A stretch of 64,000 nucleotides of DNA, taken from Pelobates cultripes. Taxonomy: Eukaryota > Chordata > Amphibia > Anura > Pelobatidae. Of this stretch, positions 1-12,278 are shown one piece after another (the first letter of the stretch is position 1; the number at the start of each line of letters is the position of its first letter). The stretch is taken from positions 275,864,477 to 275,928,476 of the forward strand of contig OW240915.1 in the NCBI GenBank assembly GCA_933207985.1, in the 5' to 3' direction. Under the pieces are notes generated by a model that was not told the origin of the DNA, searched no databases, and saw only the letters and a list, made by a program, of their open reading frames with translations. The translations under genes were made by a program, and so were the position numbers.

Positions 1-1507
1 GAATGCAGTAAGTATGCTCTAAGTTCAAAAATGTCGGCCTAATAGTGATATTCATCTGAGGTTTCAGTCAATTAACTGTGTTGCCAACTGAAAAATCCTT
101 AATAAACATTTAATGAAAATGGAACTTCATATAAAAACATGTAAAGAAAATTATTATAGATGATTTTCAAAGTTTCATTAGATGGTCTAATTTAGGGTTA
201 CTATAGATTTAAAATGTGACAAAGATCCAATTTGTCTGCATCTTATGCTTCATCCTTTTCTTATTGCATTAAGGTTTATTTATTTTAAAGCGGCAGCAAT
301 ATTACATACTGTAGTTAACACTTTTTTAAAAATCAAGTTAGCCAGTGATTATTTTTCTTTTAGTAGGCCACATGAGAAAGTGTTATTCTCTCAAGGAAAG
401 ACAAGCCAATAAAGATGCAGAGAACCCTTTCTCAAAACTCCGGATTTATCTCTGTTGCTTAAACATAGCAACAGGGCTATATATTAAAAAAGCATTCTAG
501 ATGCAAATACGTACAACATAAAATAAACTTTATGATGTTACACTACACTAGAAAGAATTATTTACCATAGTACTGCATTTAATATATCATCCCTATAGTA
601 TTGTCTAAAAAAAAAATCAATTTTTTTGAAATTTTATTTCATTCTACAAGGGTTAGATCTTGGTATTTCTGCTGTTCATCAAAAAAAATAAAATTTTACA
701 GAAACTTCTACAGTGTATCCAGTTAATCCTTTCACTGCCAGAAATTGACAAATAGCAAGATAGGCATTGCTCACAAAATTTTACTATCTTCTCTTGTATC
801 TAGATTACATAAGAGTGTTGGTCTCTATTTTACACACACACATGCACACACATGCACACAAATGCAGAAAAAAAATATTTCTAAAAATATTTCTGGCTGA
901 CTCTCTGTTTGTCTGTCTATCTCTTGATCTACCTGTTATTCAGTTTTGTACGGTGTGATTGACACTATGCGATGAGAGGTGCCTTGTCACAGTACGGCAG
1001 CAGGATTTCCATGCCTAACAAGGTTCGTGAGAGTTGCAGCTGCCCCCATTAATGTGTCCCCATTTCCTGTTACTGATATGCCAGGAGAGGTGATGGGGAG
1101 ACAGAAAAAGAATGGTTCTTTGCTGGTTCAATTATCTTAAGAACCCCCTGATTGCATTATTTTCACTTTATACATGCTTTATTATTAACACACACACAAA
1201 TATACACACACACAAATCTCAGACCAATATTATAATGATACCCGAAAGATAGCACTTACAGGTCTAGCTCATTTGGCTGACATGTCGACCATGAGTTGCA
1301 TATACATGTAGCATTTTCTAAATACACTATACGCATGTATTCATCCAAGAAAGTCCTGTAAAAACTTTCTTTCAACTATCATATATGTGTGTACATGTTT
1401 CTATGACAGAAAAAAGTGTGAAATGAAAAAGTGAATGTGTTTAAGAAATTCAATGAGAATTACTTTTGTGTAGTTGTAAACTATAACGATAACGCAAAAA
1501 CATAGCA
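1..1507. other. AT-rich non-coding DNA
   Basis: No coding potential is visible. There are only short chance frames and a short CA-rich run near 826-860. I recognise no repeat family. Confidence 0.6.
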
Positions 1508-1622
1508 AGGGTGCCCCAAAGGTTGTAAAAATACAACTCTGATTATGCTTTACATATCTTTAGAATGACAAAGTATCATGGAAGCTGTAGTTTTAAAACA
1601 TCTGAGGATGTACTTTTTGTGC
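1508..1622. repeat. Short dispersed repeat, DNA-transposon-like
   Basis: This stretch resembles 30,111-30,235 and its duplicate near 40,125-40,260. All share a gggtgccc start, a tacaactc...atgctttaca block, an inverted catgga..gctg..gttttaaaacatct block, and a following ggatrta. The arrangement 'acaactc...atgctttac / tttaaaacatctg' is typical of short non-autonomous DNA transposons in amphibians. Ends and target duplication were not defined. Confidence 0.45.
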
Positions 1623-1707
1623 ACTCCTGCATTAGGGGAACTAAAATTGCATGTTACCGCAAACATAATTAGTGCAAAAGGACATATATCTGCATGAAAG
1701 GCTTAAA

Positions 1708-2070
1708 TTAAAGGGACACTCCACTACCCAAATAAAAAATAAATCAAATTCAATGTTTAGTAGAAATATTTGAAATGACAGCATACATGATTTTATTTAT
1801 ACATTTTTTAATTTGGCTTGTATCTAAAAACCTCTTGCAGAACCTGCATTTATCTTGTGTGCAGCTTTTGCAAGCCCTCCCCTTCTAACCGTGGCCAAGG
1901 CTTTCTGTGGTTGTCCAATCACAGGCTTCCTATTGCAGCTCAATGAGAAGTATTTGTAAGGCAGGTGATCTGGGTATTTGCTGCCTCTTGAGTTAAGCTC
2001 AACTGAGCTAATAAAGCCAGGAAGTAACGGGGCCTGTTGCTTACCTGACAGCAAAGGGGGTGTAACCAGG
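1708..2070 (+). mobile_element. MITE-like element (TTAAAGGGACACT end)
   Basis: It begins with TTAAAGGGACACTCC, a terminal sequence common in frog non-autonomous DNA transposons. The body shares clear homology with the reverse complement of 62,590-62,942. Shared blocks are gcaagccctccccttc, the tccaatcacagrcttc block, and an agttwagmtcaaytgagct block. No transposase is encoded. The distal end is uncertain. The 76-codon minus frame across it is not a gene. Confidence 0.55.
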
Positions 2071-3740
2071 TTAATTTAGAAAAGTGTACATTTTTACTGA
2101 AATGTGCACTTTTTTCAAAATGAACAAAAGAGGACTCACTCTTTATACAAAAGGCTTTTTGGCAAACTGAAGGACTTTAGGAGTCTGGAGTGACACGTTA
2201 GTATGCTATAGACAGTGATATATATATTGTGATTATAAATGCATTGTATACCAGCAAAGCAAGTTACTTTTTTAAACAGTGATTGTATGCATGTATTATG
2301 CGTGTGAGCATCTGTCTTGCACAGAATGACGCATGAAAGATTCACAAATATGGGCCCATGTGAATCCAATGCAGGTTTATATGCAGATTAGGGAAACAGG
2401 TTTAATTGGATAGAAATCCAGAGAGCTTGAAATGTGTAACAGAATAGTAATCCAGAGATGAGTTGTAAGGGAATAAATATCTAAAATTAGCTGCATCTTT
2501 GTATCTCTGCATTCACCAATGCCAACATACCTATAACCCACATTCAGTGTGTTTCTGTAAAAACAGCTTTAAAACCCAAAAATAAACAGTGACTAGAGGG
2601 CTGTTCCATATTCCCTTGTAGGCTGGAGTTTGGTATACTGTTCTACAATATATATTCAGCTATATTTAACATAAGACTATAGTTATGAAAGTCCGTATGA
2701 AATCATCTGCTCATTTATAAAGCATCACTACATTTTTGCTATAATAAAATGCAATAATGATATTATAGTCTTCAAAATGTAAAACTACTACATAGAAATT
2801 AGGTAAATGGATTTAAATGTTCCTAAATAGCAACTCCAAGCTCAGCTGTAAGAAAATGCTATTTCATCTATTTTATTTTTAAATCACTTTATTAATGAGG
2901 ATGTTTTATTATGTTATCTTAAATCAAGTATCAGATAACAATACGAAAATAAAACAGGCTACGTAGCTTACTCTACTTTTAGAATTAATATTAAAATCAC
3001 CCATTTCCTTATAAAATATGTTGGATTTAATATTTTTTTCAAAATTCCAAGGTCTGTAAAAATAGCAAAAATTGGAAGTCAAGTGATGTAGGCTTGCAAT
3101 AACCTTCATAAGTCATAGTGAAAGTTAAGAAGCACAAACAAACATGTCTGAGCTTGATTGAAATCTAAAAATAAAACCTGTGCAAGTGAAATGTCCTGCT
3201 TTCTTTAATGATGTAGTGTTTCTTATACTGTTGTGGCATTAATATAGAATATAAAACAATGCCAGCTGGGCTGTTTGAAATCAGCAGAAAAAAAAAATCA
3301 AACTACGGACTACATTTTTAATGGAAATGTATTGAAAGCATTCTATTTTTGCCATTAAAAATGTTTATTAAACAGAAAGAAAATGGACAGATAATGTTTC
3401 ATATTGTATTTATAATATTTAAAAATGCTGAAATAGGTATGGTATGAATTTTTGATGATCAAGGAAAGAATTGAGTGCCCTATATGGATGTGATGATTAA
3501 ACAATGGCAGGTATTTTTTTTTTATATATATATATTTTTACATTTGTACCTTCAATTCTTTTTACAGAAAATTCTTGTACTTTTTATTGTATGGATTGCC
3601 AGTGACATGACTGTCATGGATGCTGGATATCAGTTTGAATTGTCAGTAATAGTGATAGGAATTATTATGGGGTCTACAAAAGTGTGTGCATACTAATAAT
3701 TTAAAATGATAACTGGCTAAAAGGGTTCAACATCAGCCAG
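2071..3740. other. AT-rich non-coding DNA
   Basis: Nothing identifiable. There are short homopolymer and TA runs, and frames of 80 codons or fewer with no recognisable motif. Confidence 0.55.
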
Positions 3741-4140
3741 ACCAGCTATTGACATGCTTGGAATCACCTAAAAAGTGGCATTTCCAATTCTTAGTTGTTG
3801 AAGTTTTTTTTTATGTGAAAAATTCACCACCAGGTAAATTAAAAGTATTTTCCACTGGAATTCCTGCTATTCTAGAATTCCTGGTTAAACTTGCCTATGG
3901 CCTTAGAAGACAATGTGAATTAAGTGACAACATTAGAAACATTAATGGAAGATTTCCCTCACATTCCTGAAGTGTTTTTAAAATTTCAGTTTAATTTGGC
4001 CTACAGTCTAAGCAAATATGGCAGTGAACTGGGTGAGAACACTGAAAGTGCCAACAGTAAATTCCTCCAAAATATCTCCATAAAATCCTATATAACATTC
4101 CTGTAAAGAATGGGCTACAGACTTAGCTAAGAGGAGTTCT
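3740..4140 (+). repeat. Degenerate tandem repeat, ~110-120 bp units
   Basis: Similar blocks recur: 'gcctatggccttag...gtgaattaagtgacaac', then 'gcctacagtctaagc...gtgaactgggtgagaac', then 'gctacagacttagctaag'. This looks like about two and a half decayed tandem units. Short plus-strand frames here repeat an LAYxLxx...ELxxNxxxxN pattern because of the repeat, not because of a gene. Confidence 0.35.
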
Positions 4141-4259
4141 AGCCAATATAGTTTACATTTCCATCTAAAGAAAAAAAAGCTATTGGGAAAGCAAAGTCTT
4201 ATATAAATTGCTGTAAGCAAGGCAATAAATTTATCAACAAATAACACAATTTTGAAAAA

Positions 4260-4600
4260 AAAACGGTAACACTATAAGCACTTTAACCACCAGTCTAAGC
4301 AGTGTAAACAAGACCTTTGCTGAGAAAAGGAAGTGTTTATATTTGTCCCTAATTCCACTTCTAGTGGTTATCACTCAGACATCTATGAGAGTGGCGCGCC
4401 GGCTGCAGTCCTGCAAAGATTGCAGGACCGATGTTCAGCTTCTCTACACTCTGCATGGAGATGCATTGAGTCAATTAATGTATATGGGAAATGCTGATTG
4501 GCACAGCAAAGCAACTGCCACATGTACATACTATGCCCAATGCTTCTCAATAGGGAAGGAGGAGAGGCAGTCAAGGTGAGACCAATGCGCCAGAGGAAAT
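4260..4600. repeat. GC-richer repeat-like island
   Basis: A locally GC-rich block lies in AT-rich surroundings, containing ggcgcgcc and a small gcagtcctgcaaagattgcaggac hairpin. Overlapping frames on both strands (4,343-4,579 and 4,383-4,574) probably reflect composition. It resembles the interior of a decayed non-autonomous transposon, but I could not define its ends. Confidence 0.25.
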
Positions 4601-4899
4601 AAGGTTAGTAATTTTTATTAACTAGGCCATATAATACTCTAACAATACAAAGGCAAGTTTGTGTCATTATAATATGATTTAAATAATGTCATCTTGTGCT
4701 AGCTGGAACAAACACTCCTCTTGATACCTTATGACATAAACAGTACACCTTGAAAAATGGGTTGTTAAGAGCAGCAATGCACCTTCAAGAGTTTTGATAG
4801 AAAACAAGTAAAAAAAAACAACAGGTGGATGCACTGACCCTTGTCTACACCAGGCATGCCAAAATCACGGGTTTATATATATGGCAGGGGGTATCAACA

Positions 4900-4982
4900 G
4901 CAACAACATTTGTGAGGAAGGCTGAACTTGATGGATGCAAGTCTCTTTTCAGCTATGTAACTTTGTAACTATGTAACTATGC
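4900..4982 (+). mobile_element. LINE 3' tail with (ATGTAACT)n end
   Basis: The sequence aggctgaacttgatgga..caagtctcttttcagc is followed by a short tandem ATGTAACT-type tail. This is the 3' terminal structure of a CR1/L2-like LINE or a SINE that uses it. Only the tail is present. Confidence 0.5.
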
Positions 4983-6450
4983 ATCTTATTAATTATGTTT
5001 ATTACGTAATTCTCTTGACATGTAGAGAGTAAACCCACCATACTCACACTCGATCTCCATTTATTTTATGTTTTTCTGTGGGGGTTTTACACTTACTCAG
5101 TGCAATACATTGCTATTTTATTTATACTATATGGTCCATAATCCTATGTTGCATCACATGGTCCTCAAGTGCCCAGGCCGCCTTTGATTTAACAAATGGA
5201 TCTGGAGGAGGGAGCCTTTCATATTCAGAGACAGCTCAATACATTGGGCATTTTTCTGATGTTGAGCTCTCTGTCTACTATCTGATAAAGTAGACCATAT
5301 ACTTCCTCTGGATATTTGCACCAGGACTGTTTAATTTATTTATCTATTTATTGCAAAATATACAAATTTGACATACATATGTATTTATCTATTACACAGT
5401 TTCGCATTCGCTAGCATCTCATATCAATTTGTTGTTGATCTGACTCATTTATTTGTTTGAATTGCCCTATTATTGGAGTATGCTATCTGTTTATTTTACA
5501 TGTACACAACTGCATTCCAAGAGTTGGACAAATTAGACATATAAGTATTTTGAATGAGCACACCACACTTCCACCATACTACACTTCCTTGTAATATGTG
5601 CTTGAAAGCGACCAGTTAGGTGAAACTCCCTTTTGTTTTAGATGTAAGTGAGCACAAATGCTATTCTTGAAATTATTAAACGTACATATAAAGTGGAAGA
5701 ATTGGAAGAGTTACTCATTGAAGAAATAATGGCACAGATATTCTTATTTTTAGAAATGGCAAGGAATAGCCCATCCACAAGTGAAGCCAGGATCCAAATA
5801 TGAACACAGCGAACTGACATAAAGGTCACCTCATCAAGTACATACTGGTAAAGAAATAATAATTGTGAACATTACAGAAAAAAAGACGAAACAATCTGAA
5901 CCAAAGTATTCTGAGTGGGAGATCTATGCCTTTTTTGGTTAAATAGTTTCTCAAAAAATATTGAAAAACGTCCAGTTACTTAAAAACGATCTTGCATCAT
6001 TGACAATACATGCAAAAATCAACCGTTGTCTAGGGAAGCAGATCTCAATCTTAAATCAGAATCAGAGCATATCAATTACAATGTTTCAACAAAGTCCTAA
6101 ATTGCAATGCCATTTACCATTAGGTTACAGCGGCAGTCGATGTGGAGTTAAATATTTTACCATTGTAACCAATGCAACAATACTTTTGACAGAGTAAACA
6201 CAATTTCTAATAAATTATATATTTTTTTTAAATTTTACCAAAATACATTACATTTACCCACATACAGTACATTTTTTGACCCACATCCACAGGAATGTAA
6301 TTAATGAATACTGACAATTTATGGATAATCAGAGATCAGTAAGAGGGCTGTACTAATTTTTATATACTATTTATGCAGGATATTTGTGAGATAGCAGATG
6401 GATATAATTATGATGTTCTACTACTGTAACCCTGATTATAACATGGCTCC
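4983..6450. other. Non-coding DNA
   Basis: No gene. A weak gACC-agtta-GGTgAAAC hairpin motif at about 5,605-5,635 (+) resembles the motif described at 26,339 and 51,661. The 78-codon plus frame at 5,961 has no recognisable domain. Confidence 0.5.
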
Positions 6451-6454
6451 ACCA

Positions 6455-6525
6455 TAGCTATTATTATGATTATTATTATTTTTATTTATAAAGAACCAAC
6501 AAATTCCATGGTGCTGTGCACAGTT
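6455..6525 (-). mobile_element. (AAT)n-tailed LINE fragment
   Basis: An ATT-rich run is followed by 'taaagaaccaacaaattccatggtgctgtgcac', matching the end of the family at 44,023-44,425 and 56,201-56,440. On the minus strand it reads as a 3' end with an (AAT)n tail. It is very short and decayed. Confidence 0.4.
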
Positions 6526-7529
6526 TGTCTGAAAACATTTAGACAATTCGAGTTTTATCCATGTTGCGTTTTGGTTCAGATAATTTCTCGAAAAACTATT
6601 CAGATGGACAAATATTAATATGTCTATATTTTGCAATACACTGATAGGCGCATTTTCAAGCTATTTGTACACAGATTTACATTATATATTTATTAAATAT
6701 CCAATATTATATATAATATATAAATATTGATTTTATTTTCACTGCTTCTCATTTTTTACCATCGATATGCCACTTCTTACTTGATCTGTGAATAAAATTA
6801 ACATTTAATAGCTCCTGATCATCAGTATTTTTTATTTTTTTTTGTGCAATGGACAGAAGTCGGAATCACAAAACAAACAAAAAGGGCCGTTTGTCAACTG
6901 TCTGCTTCATTTGTTTTAGGATACCTCCGTATAGGGTTTCGTAGTTCTGGATGGGATGTTGGACATATCACGATAATAATCTGTTTGAAATGTAACGTTA
7001 TACACTGTGTCCTTCAAATATATAATCTTCCTGTGAAACCGCTCAATCTGACAACCTCTCCTCAGACAATTTAGATTAGAAATTATTACATAATTATTTC
7101 CATTATGACCTTAAATGAACCCTCTGGTCTGTTATTGTACCATGTTTTATATTTTATAGAGAAAATACATTGTGAAAAAATGAAAAATTATCATTGAATT
7201 TTCATTTTCAAGGATTTTTGATGTTGCATGTTTATCCAATCTTTGTCCTTCCATGTTTCTCAAGTATATCCTTTTATCTTGTTCACAAAGGATTTTATGT
7301 GTATGTAGTTAATTACTCATTAATTAATTATTTATTTATATATAAAAAAATTACCAGGATGGATACATTGAGATTTCTCTCATTTTCATGTATGTCCTGG
7401 GTCCACAAAATATTGCATTGTTACAATAAGATACTATATTACAAAAATACAATATACAAACAATATATATATATAAACACACATATATACATTTAATACA
7501 TAACAGGTAATAAATATATTCAACCGTGA
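6526..7529. other. AT-rich non-coding DNA
   Basis: It contains an AT palindromic cluster near 6,680-6,730 and TA/CA simple repeats near 7,440-7,500. The 100-codon plus frame at 7,194-7,496 ends in the simple repeat and shows no domain. Confidence 0.5.
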
Positions 7530-9100
7530 CAGGTGCATTCTGTATTGAGGTATATTACCATAGATCTCTTAAAAGAATTTAGATTGAATGAAGATTTGAC
7601 TGTGTCCCTGAGGTTATTCCATAATTGCGGTGCTCTATAGGAAAACGAGGATCGAACCACTTAATTTTTGTACTGTGGTATGCTAAATATCGTGCTAGTA
7701 CTGGATTGGAGGTTATAGGAGGTGGGAACAGCTGTGGAGAGCATTCTACTAAGGTAGGGTGGGAGCTTCCCAGAAATGCTCTTTTGCAAAAGACTGGAAA
7801 GATGAAGAGTGCGTTGGGATTCCAGCGATAGCCAGTTTAGCTTATTTAACATGTCACAGTGGTGGGTAAAGTAATTACATTCTAGTACAAAGCAGCAGAA
7901 TTAATTATATAACATATTAAGTTTATTAAGGTAGGTTTGCGGTGTGGGTGCATACACTACATCCCCATAATCAATGACCGGCATCAGCATTTGCTGCACT
8001 ATCTGTTTCCTTACTGTAGGGCTTAGGCAGAATTTGTTTCTGTACAGGGCACCTAGTTTGGGATAAAGTTTTGAAGAGATTTTTTCAATGTGAAGGCCAA
8101 AGGATACATTGGGGTCTAGTAACATACCTAGCTATTTAAAAGAGCAGACTACTGTATGTGTGCTATTTGAATTTGTTATGATACACAGTTGTTGATTTTG
8201 TAGTTTATGTAATTTAGGTACAGTTCCAAAGATCATTGTAACAGTTTTGTGAGTGTTTAGGAAGAGTTTGTTATCCGCTATCCACTTTTCTACCTCTATG
8301 AATTGGTTTTGGAGCACAGCGGTAGCTTAGGTTTACTAGCATAGATTACAGTGTCATCTGCAGACATGTATACAGTTGAAGATTTGCAGACGTTAGGCAA
8401 AACTACCACAACAAGAGTACATAGTCTTAAATTAGAGGGACAAAGGTTTAAAAATAATATCAGGAAGTATTACTTTACTAAGAGGGTAGTGGATGCAGTG
8501 AATAGCCTTCCAGCTTAAGTGGTAGAGGTTAACACAGTAAAGGAGTTTAAGCATGCGTGGAATAGGCATAAGACTATCCTAACTATAAGATAAGGCTAGG
8601 GACTAATGAAAGTATTTAGAAAATTGGGCAGACTAGATGGGCCGAATGGTTCTTATCTGCCGTCACATTCTATGTTTCTATGTTTCTAGATCATTTACAA
8701 ATAATGTGAATAGCAGGGGGTCGAGTATGTAGCCTTGGGGAACACCACATGTGACTGGAATAGGGAGGGAAGCGCTATCAGAAATGTCCACATACTGCAA
8801 TACGATCGAAACCAGGTAAGCGGAAGATCACCAATGCCTGAGTTTTTAAGTTTTTGCAAAAGAATACCATGGTCTACTGTGTCAAAGGCCTTGACAAAAT
8901 CAAGGAAAATAGCTCCAGTTAAGTCTCCGTGTTCCATGCCAATTTGGATGCCATTGCAAACTTTTAAGAGGGCAGTCGAAGTTGAGTGATTTGGACAAAA
9001 GCCTGATTGATAAAGGGTCAGATAATTTAATCGTTGATAATATTCACATAGTTCCGTGTGGACGCATTTTACCAAGATTTTTGACAACTTACATTGCCAT
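7530..9100 (-). pseudogene. CR1/L2-like LINE reverse transcriptase remnant
   Basis: This is a minus-strand fragment of the second ORF of a non-LTR retrotransposon of the Jockey superfamily (CR1/L2/Rex-like). From 9,087 it shows the RT fingers and palm: QSGFxPNHSTSTALLK, then FLDFVKAFDTVDHGILL (palm block with the first catalytic aspartate). The second catalytic box survives as SADDT near 8,350. Thumb and C-terminal parts follow at 8,317-8,132 (EKWIADNKLFLNTHKT), 8,125-7,901 (LSPTVRKQIVQQMLMPVIDYGD) and 7,852-7,540 (GKLPPYLSRML, then SFSYRAPQLWNNLRD). Stops and frameshifts separate the pieces. A second element is inserted at 8,395-8,690. The 5' side, with the endonuclease and start of the RT, is missing and abuts a palindromic repeat near 9,110. 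Exact clade is uncertain. Confidence 0.85.
8395..8690 (+). mobile_element. LINE 3'-end / SINE-like insertion inside the LINE
   Basis: A plus-strand insertion splits the minus-strand LINE. It encodes a decayed LINE C-terminus (fKNNIRKYYFTkRVVDAxNSLPA*VVE pattern) and ends '...gggcagactagatgggccgaatgg' followed by a repeated TATGTTTC tail at about 8,670-8,690. The same family lies on the minus strand at 19,107-19,480. A stop replaces the Glu codon after LPA. It is younger than the host LINE because it interrupts it. Confidence 0.75.
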
Positions 9101-9140
9101 AATACAGACCAGGACCACCGGGCTCATTACAAGCCCGGCA

Positions 9141-9402
9141 GTCCTGTTGGGGGCTGGCAGCAAGCTGTTACTTACCTTTACAGCAGCTCCTGTCAGATCC
9201 CTTCTCTTCAGTGCCGTTCAGCTCCACTGTAAATCTCGCAAGAGCCACGGCGACTGAGCGTTGCCACGTGTTACCGTGGCAACGCTCCGTGTGGCACTCA
9301 GACCGCGAGACTTACAGTGGGAGCTGACCGGAACGGAGGAGAAGGGAGCTGACAGGAGCTGCTGTAAAGTTAAGAGCTTGCTCCCAGCCCTCTCCTGCAC
9401 AG
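9141..9402. repeat. Long imperfect palindrome (GC-rich)
   Basis: The two arms are near-perfect reverse complements. Left ctttacagcagctcctgtca pairs with right tgacaggagctgctgtaaag; left cttctcttc...gttcagctccactgtaaatctcgc pairs with right gcgagacttacagtgggagctgac...gagaag; the outer blocks with gggggctggcagcaagct and agcttgctcccagccc also pair. The centre is an exact 13-bp stem, GAGCGTTGCCACG and CGTGGCAACGCTC, with a 6-base loop at 9,269-9,274. Total span is about 260 bp. It looks like the core of a fold-back or non-autonomous DNA transposon. No protein is encoded; the 204-codon minus frame from 9,832 is an artefact of this repeat plus the adjoining minisatellite. Confidence 0.85.
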
Positions 9403-9469
9403 CCCATCCATTAGACCACCAGGGAATGAGAGCCCCCCTCCCTGGCCAGGTATCAAGCAGGGAGGGGGG

Positions 9470-9590
9470 ATGAAAAAATAAAATAAAAATTTTAATAATA
9501 TTAAAATAAAATACAATTTTTAATAATATTAAAAATAAAAAATAAATAAAATGTAATATTAAAATAATAACAATAAAAAAATAATAAAAA
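9470..9590. repeat. AT-only low-complexity linker
   Basis: A run built of aaaataaaat and taataatattaaa units joins the palindrome to the CA-rich minisatellite. It holds only A/T plus one or two G/C. Confidence 0.8.
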
Positions 9591-9599
9591 TGCCCACCC

Positions 9600-10092
9600 C
9601 CCACCAAGGTTACACACTCTGCATCACATACACAAACACACTCTGCATCACATACACACACACTGCATTCATACACACACACACTGCATTCATACACACA
9701 CTGCATTATATACACACACACTGCATTATATACACACACTGCATCACATACACAAACACACTCTGCATCACATACACAAACACTCTGCATCACATACACA
9801 AACACACTCTGCATCATATACACACACTGCATTCATATACACACACACTGCATTATATACACACACTGCATTCATACACACACACACTCCATTCATACAC
9901 ACACACACTGCATTATACACACACACTGCATTATATACACACACTGCATCCATCCACACACACTGCAGTATATACACACACACACACTGTATTCATACAC
10001 ACACACTGCATTATATACACACACACTGCATTATATGCACACACTGCATTATACACACACACACTGCGTTATATACACACACATACTGCATT

Positions 10093-10139
<47 letters not shown>

Positions 10140-10203
10140 TTCATTATATACACACACTACACAAACACACACACTCTGCATTCATTATATACACACACTG
10201 TAA
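9600..10203. repeat. CA-rich minisatellite, ACACACACTGCATTATATACAC-type units
   Basis: About 600 bp of tandem 18-26 bp units combine an (AC)n run with CTGCATCACATACAC, CTGCATTCATACAC or CTGCATTATATACAC. An almost pure (AC)n run lies at about 10,098-10,134. Because the units lack stops in several frames, they create long frames on both strands (205 codons +, 71 codons -) with repetitive Thr-His or Cys-Val protein. These are not genes. Confidence 0.95.
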
Positions 10204-10259
10204 ATAAATATTCAATTAATATAATTTTTTGGGGATCTAATTTTATTTAGAAATTTACC

Positions 10260-10395
10260 AGTAGCTGCTGCGTTTCCCACCCTAGTCTTATACTCGAGTC
10301 AATAAGTTTTCCCAGTTTTTTGGGGTAAAATTAGGGGCCTCGATTTATATTCGGGTCGACTTATACATTAACTATGTAACTATGTAACTAAATAG
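10260..10395. repeat. Decayed dispersed repeat with ATGTAACT tail
   Basis: It contains ctcgagtcaataagttttccc and TATTCGGGTCGACTTATAC, a near-palindromic pair of blocks, ending in ACTATGTAACTATGTAACT. It is probably the flank of the same composite element as the palindrome and minisatellite, or a separate LINE tail. Family not named. Confidence 0.35.
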
Positions 10396-12278
10396 TGTTT
10401 GCTGTGCAAATATTTTTTTTTATCTGCGGACCTATCACAGATAGAAACAAAATACTAATTGGGAGTTCTCTAAATTGAAACGCTTTAAAACACATATAAA
10501 ATATTATGAGCAGTAACAGTATCTACAAAATATTCACTTTCTGCAGACGTGCACTTTTTTTCTGTGTTCCATAAATATGTCAAGGACTTTTTCTATTCTG
10601 TAAAAATGGAAATGTTTTTTTTTTCGTTTAAGAATAGAAAGTTTTGTTGCATTTTCTCTAAATGAGAAATACATCTTACTCTTTTTTCTTTTCTTTTTTT
10701 CCTTTTTTTTTTGTTTTACTGGCATTTCAGAGATGAAATACATGTCATTTAAACATTATAATTAAAGGGAACTTTGTGAAGTCTGCCTTGTTTAGCCTCA
10801 TATTGGCATGACATGTCATACCACATTGTTCTAGAAGCAAAACAGTTTGTGATAGGTTACACAAGACACATGACATTAACATTTCAACCTCCGGATACTT
10901 TAGATGTGCTTCTGACTCTAAATTCCCAACTCACATATAAATTATCAGCAGAACAAAATGGGCGCAAGGTTGGAATGCATCAATACTTGTAAAACACGCA
11001 CATGCATGTGCACATGCCTAAACAGCCGCTTCAGCATTATCAGCAGAGATCCGATTTTTATATATCAAGGAGAACAGACACTTCTGTGGAATATAAATGG
11101 TGACATTTGATTTGAAATGTTTGAGTTTCATCTAAAACCTTTATTAAGAGATGTAAACTGATTTCATTTGTGCACAAATCACATGCTCCATCTGGCTGTG
11201 ACCCGTAATAGCTGTATATGTATTGTACCTCCTGTTATAAAATCTATACGGCACGTACAACAATGCAATTTCTGTGCCTTAATTACATTGTAATGTCAAC
11301 TGTAAAGTGTACAGTACACCTGCTGGGTTTATAAGCATATATAAATACATATTTACACACAAGTGAAAAATAACAATATGAATGCATCCAAACTAATTAT
11401 GAAATATATCATGAGTGCTTGAGTTTGATGAACATTTCCAATGAAGCTATTAGAACAGATATCTGATGTACACAACAGGTCTAATGTAATATATATACCA
11501 ATAAAAACATTGAATTATAAAGAAACATGCAAGCTTTATTACCTTATGACATTTGGCAAGGTTTGTAATACAGCGTAAAAAGTGCACATATATTTGCAAA
11601 AAAAAACACCAAGAGATCCTCTTGCTTTATTATGTTGATTTAATTGATGTCAATACTGACTTTTTTTTCTAATCTATTTTCTCAAATATATTCCATACAA
11701 TAGAATAGATTAAAAATGCAAGTATTATTCTTGAATCTATATTATTATTTACATTTGAGTTTTTATGTACATGCTTTAAATTTATGATTCACACAAAAAT
11801 GTTTCAAGTAGTCAAGCCTTCACCTGTTAGTGTCCTTATTTAAATTGTGGAGAAGTAGTATTCGCAAGGCATTGCTGTGCTTTAAATGCTCTAAGCACTA
11901 TCTTAACTTTGCACTCTGAGAGCAGCGTAGAAGGATTAGTCTAAGGTAGCTTATGATACATGTACATTTGACAAGAACATCATGCACATCATGAGGTCTC
12001 TCTCAATGCAGGAGATAAAGCCAAGCTATGGATGCATTTATTGAAAGTCTTTTTATTGCGCACTGTGAATGAGATTGTTTATTAACTAACAGCAGACATG
12101 TGATGGGTGTATCTACTCCTCAGGAATAAATACCTTCTAGACTGAGTTATGGATAAGCATAGAACCTGTAGACCCAATTAAGACAATCCTTATTGGAGGT
12201 CCCTTCCTGGTTAGCGAGGGACCTACCTGCAACTGCAAGCAGACAGATTACACAGTGTTTTGGTTGGAGAGTTGTAAA
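10396..12278. other. Non-coding DNA, partly unique
   Basis: No gene or recognisable repeat apart from homopolymer tracts at about 10,615-10,710. A non-repetitive, evenly composed stretch at 11,101-11,320 is listed separately. Confidence 0.5.
11101..11320. other. Candidate conserved non-coding element
   Basis: A unique, non-repetitive stretch with balanced composition and dense short motifs (TTTCATCTAAAACC, TGTGCACAAATCACATG, CTGTGCCTTAATTACATTG). Such composition is common in vertebrate developmental enhancers, but conservation cannot be seen from one sequence. Confidence 0.2.

Noticed and set aside
1824..2054. 76-codon minus frame near 1.9 kb as a gene
   Set aside because: It lies wholly inside a MITE-like repeat with a second copy at 62.6-62.9 kb.
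9590..10207. A 205-codon plus frame and minus frames over 9.2-10.2 kb as genes
   Set aside because: The protein is only Thr/His/Ile/Tyr or Cys/Val repeats from the CA minisatellite; no start context or domain.
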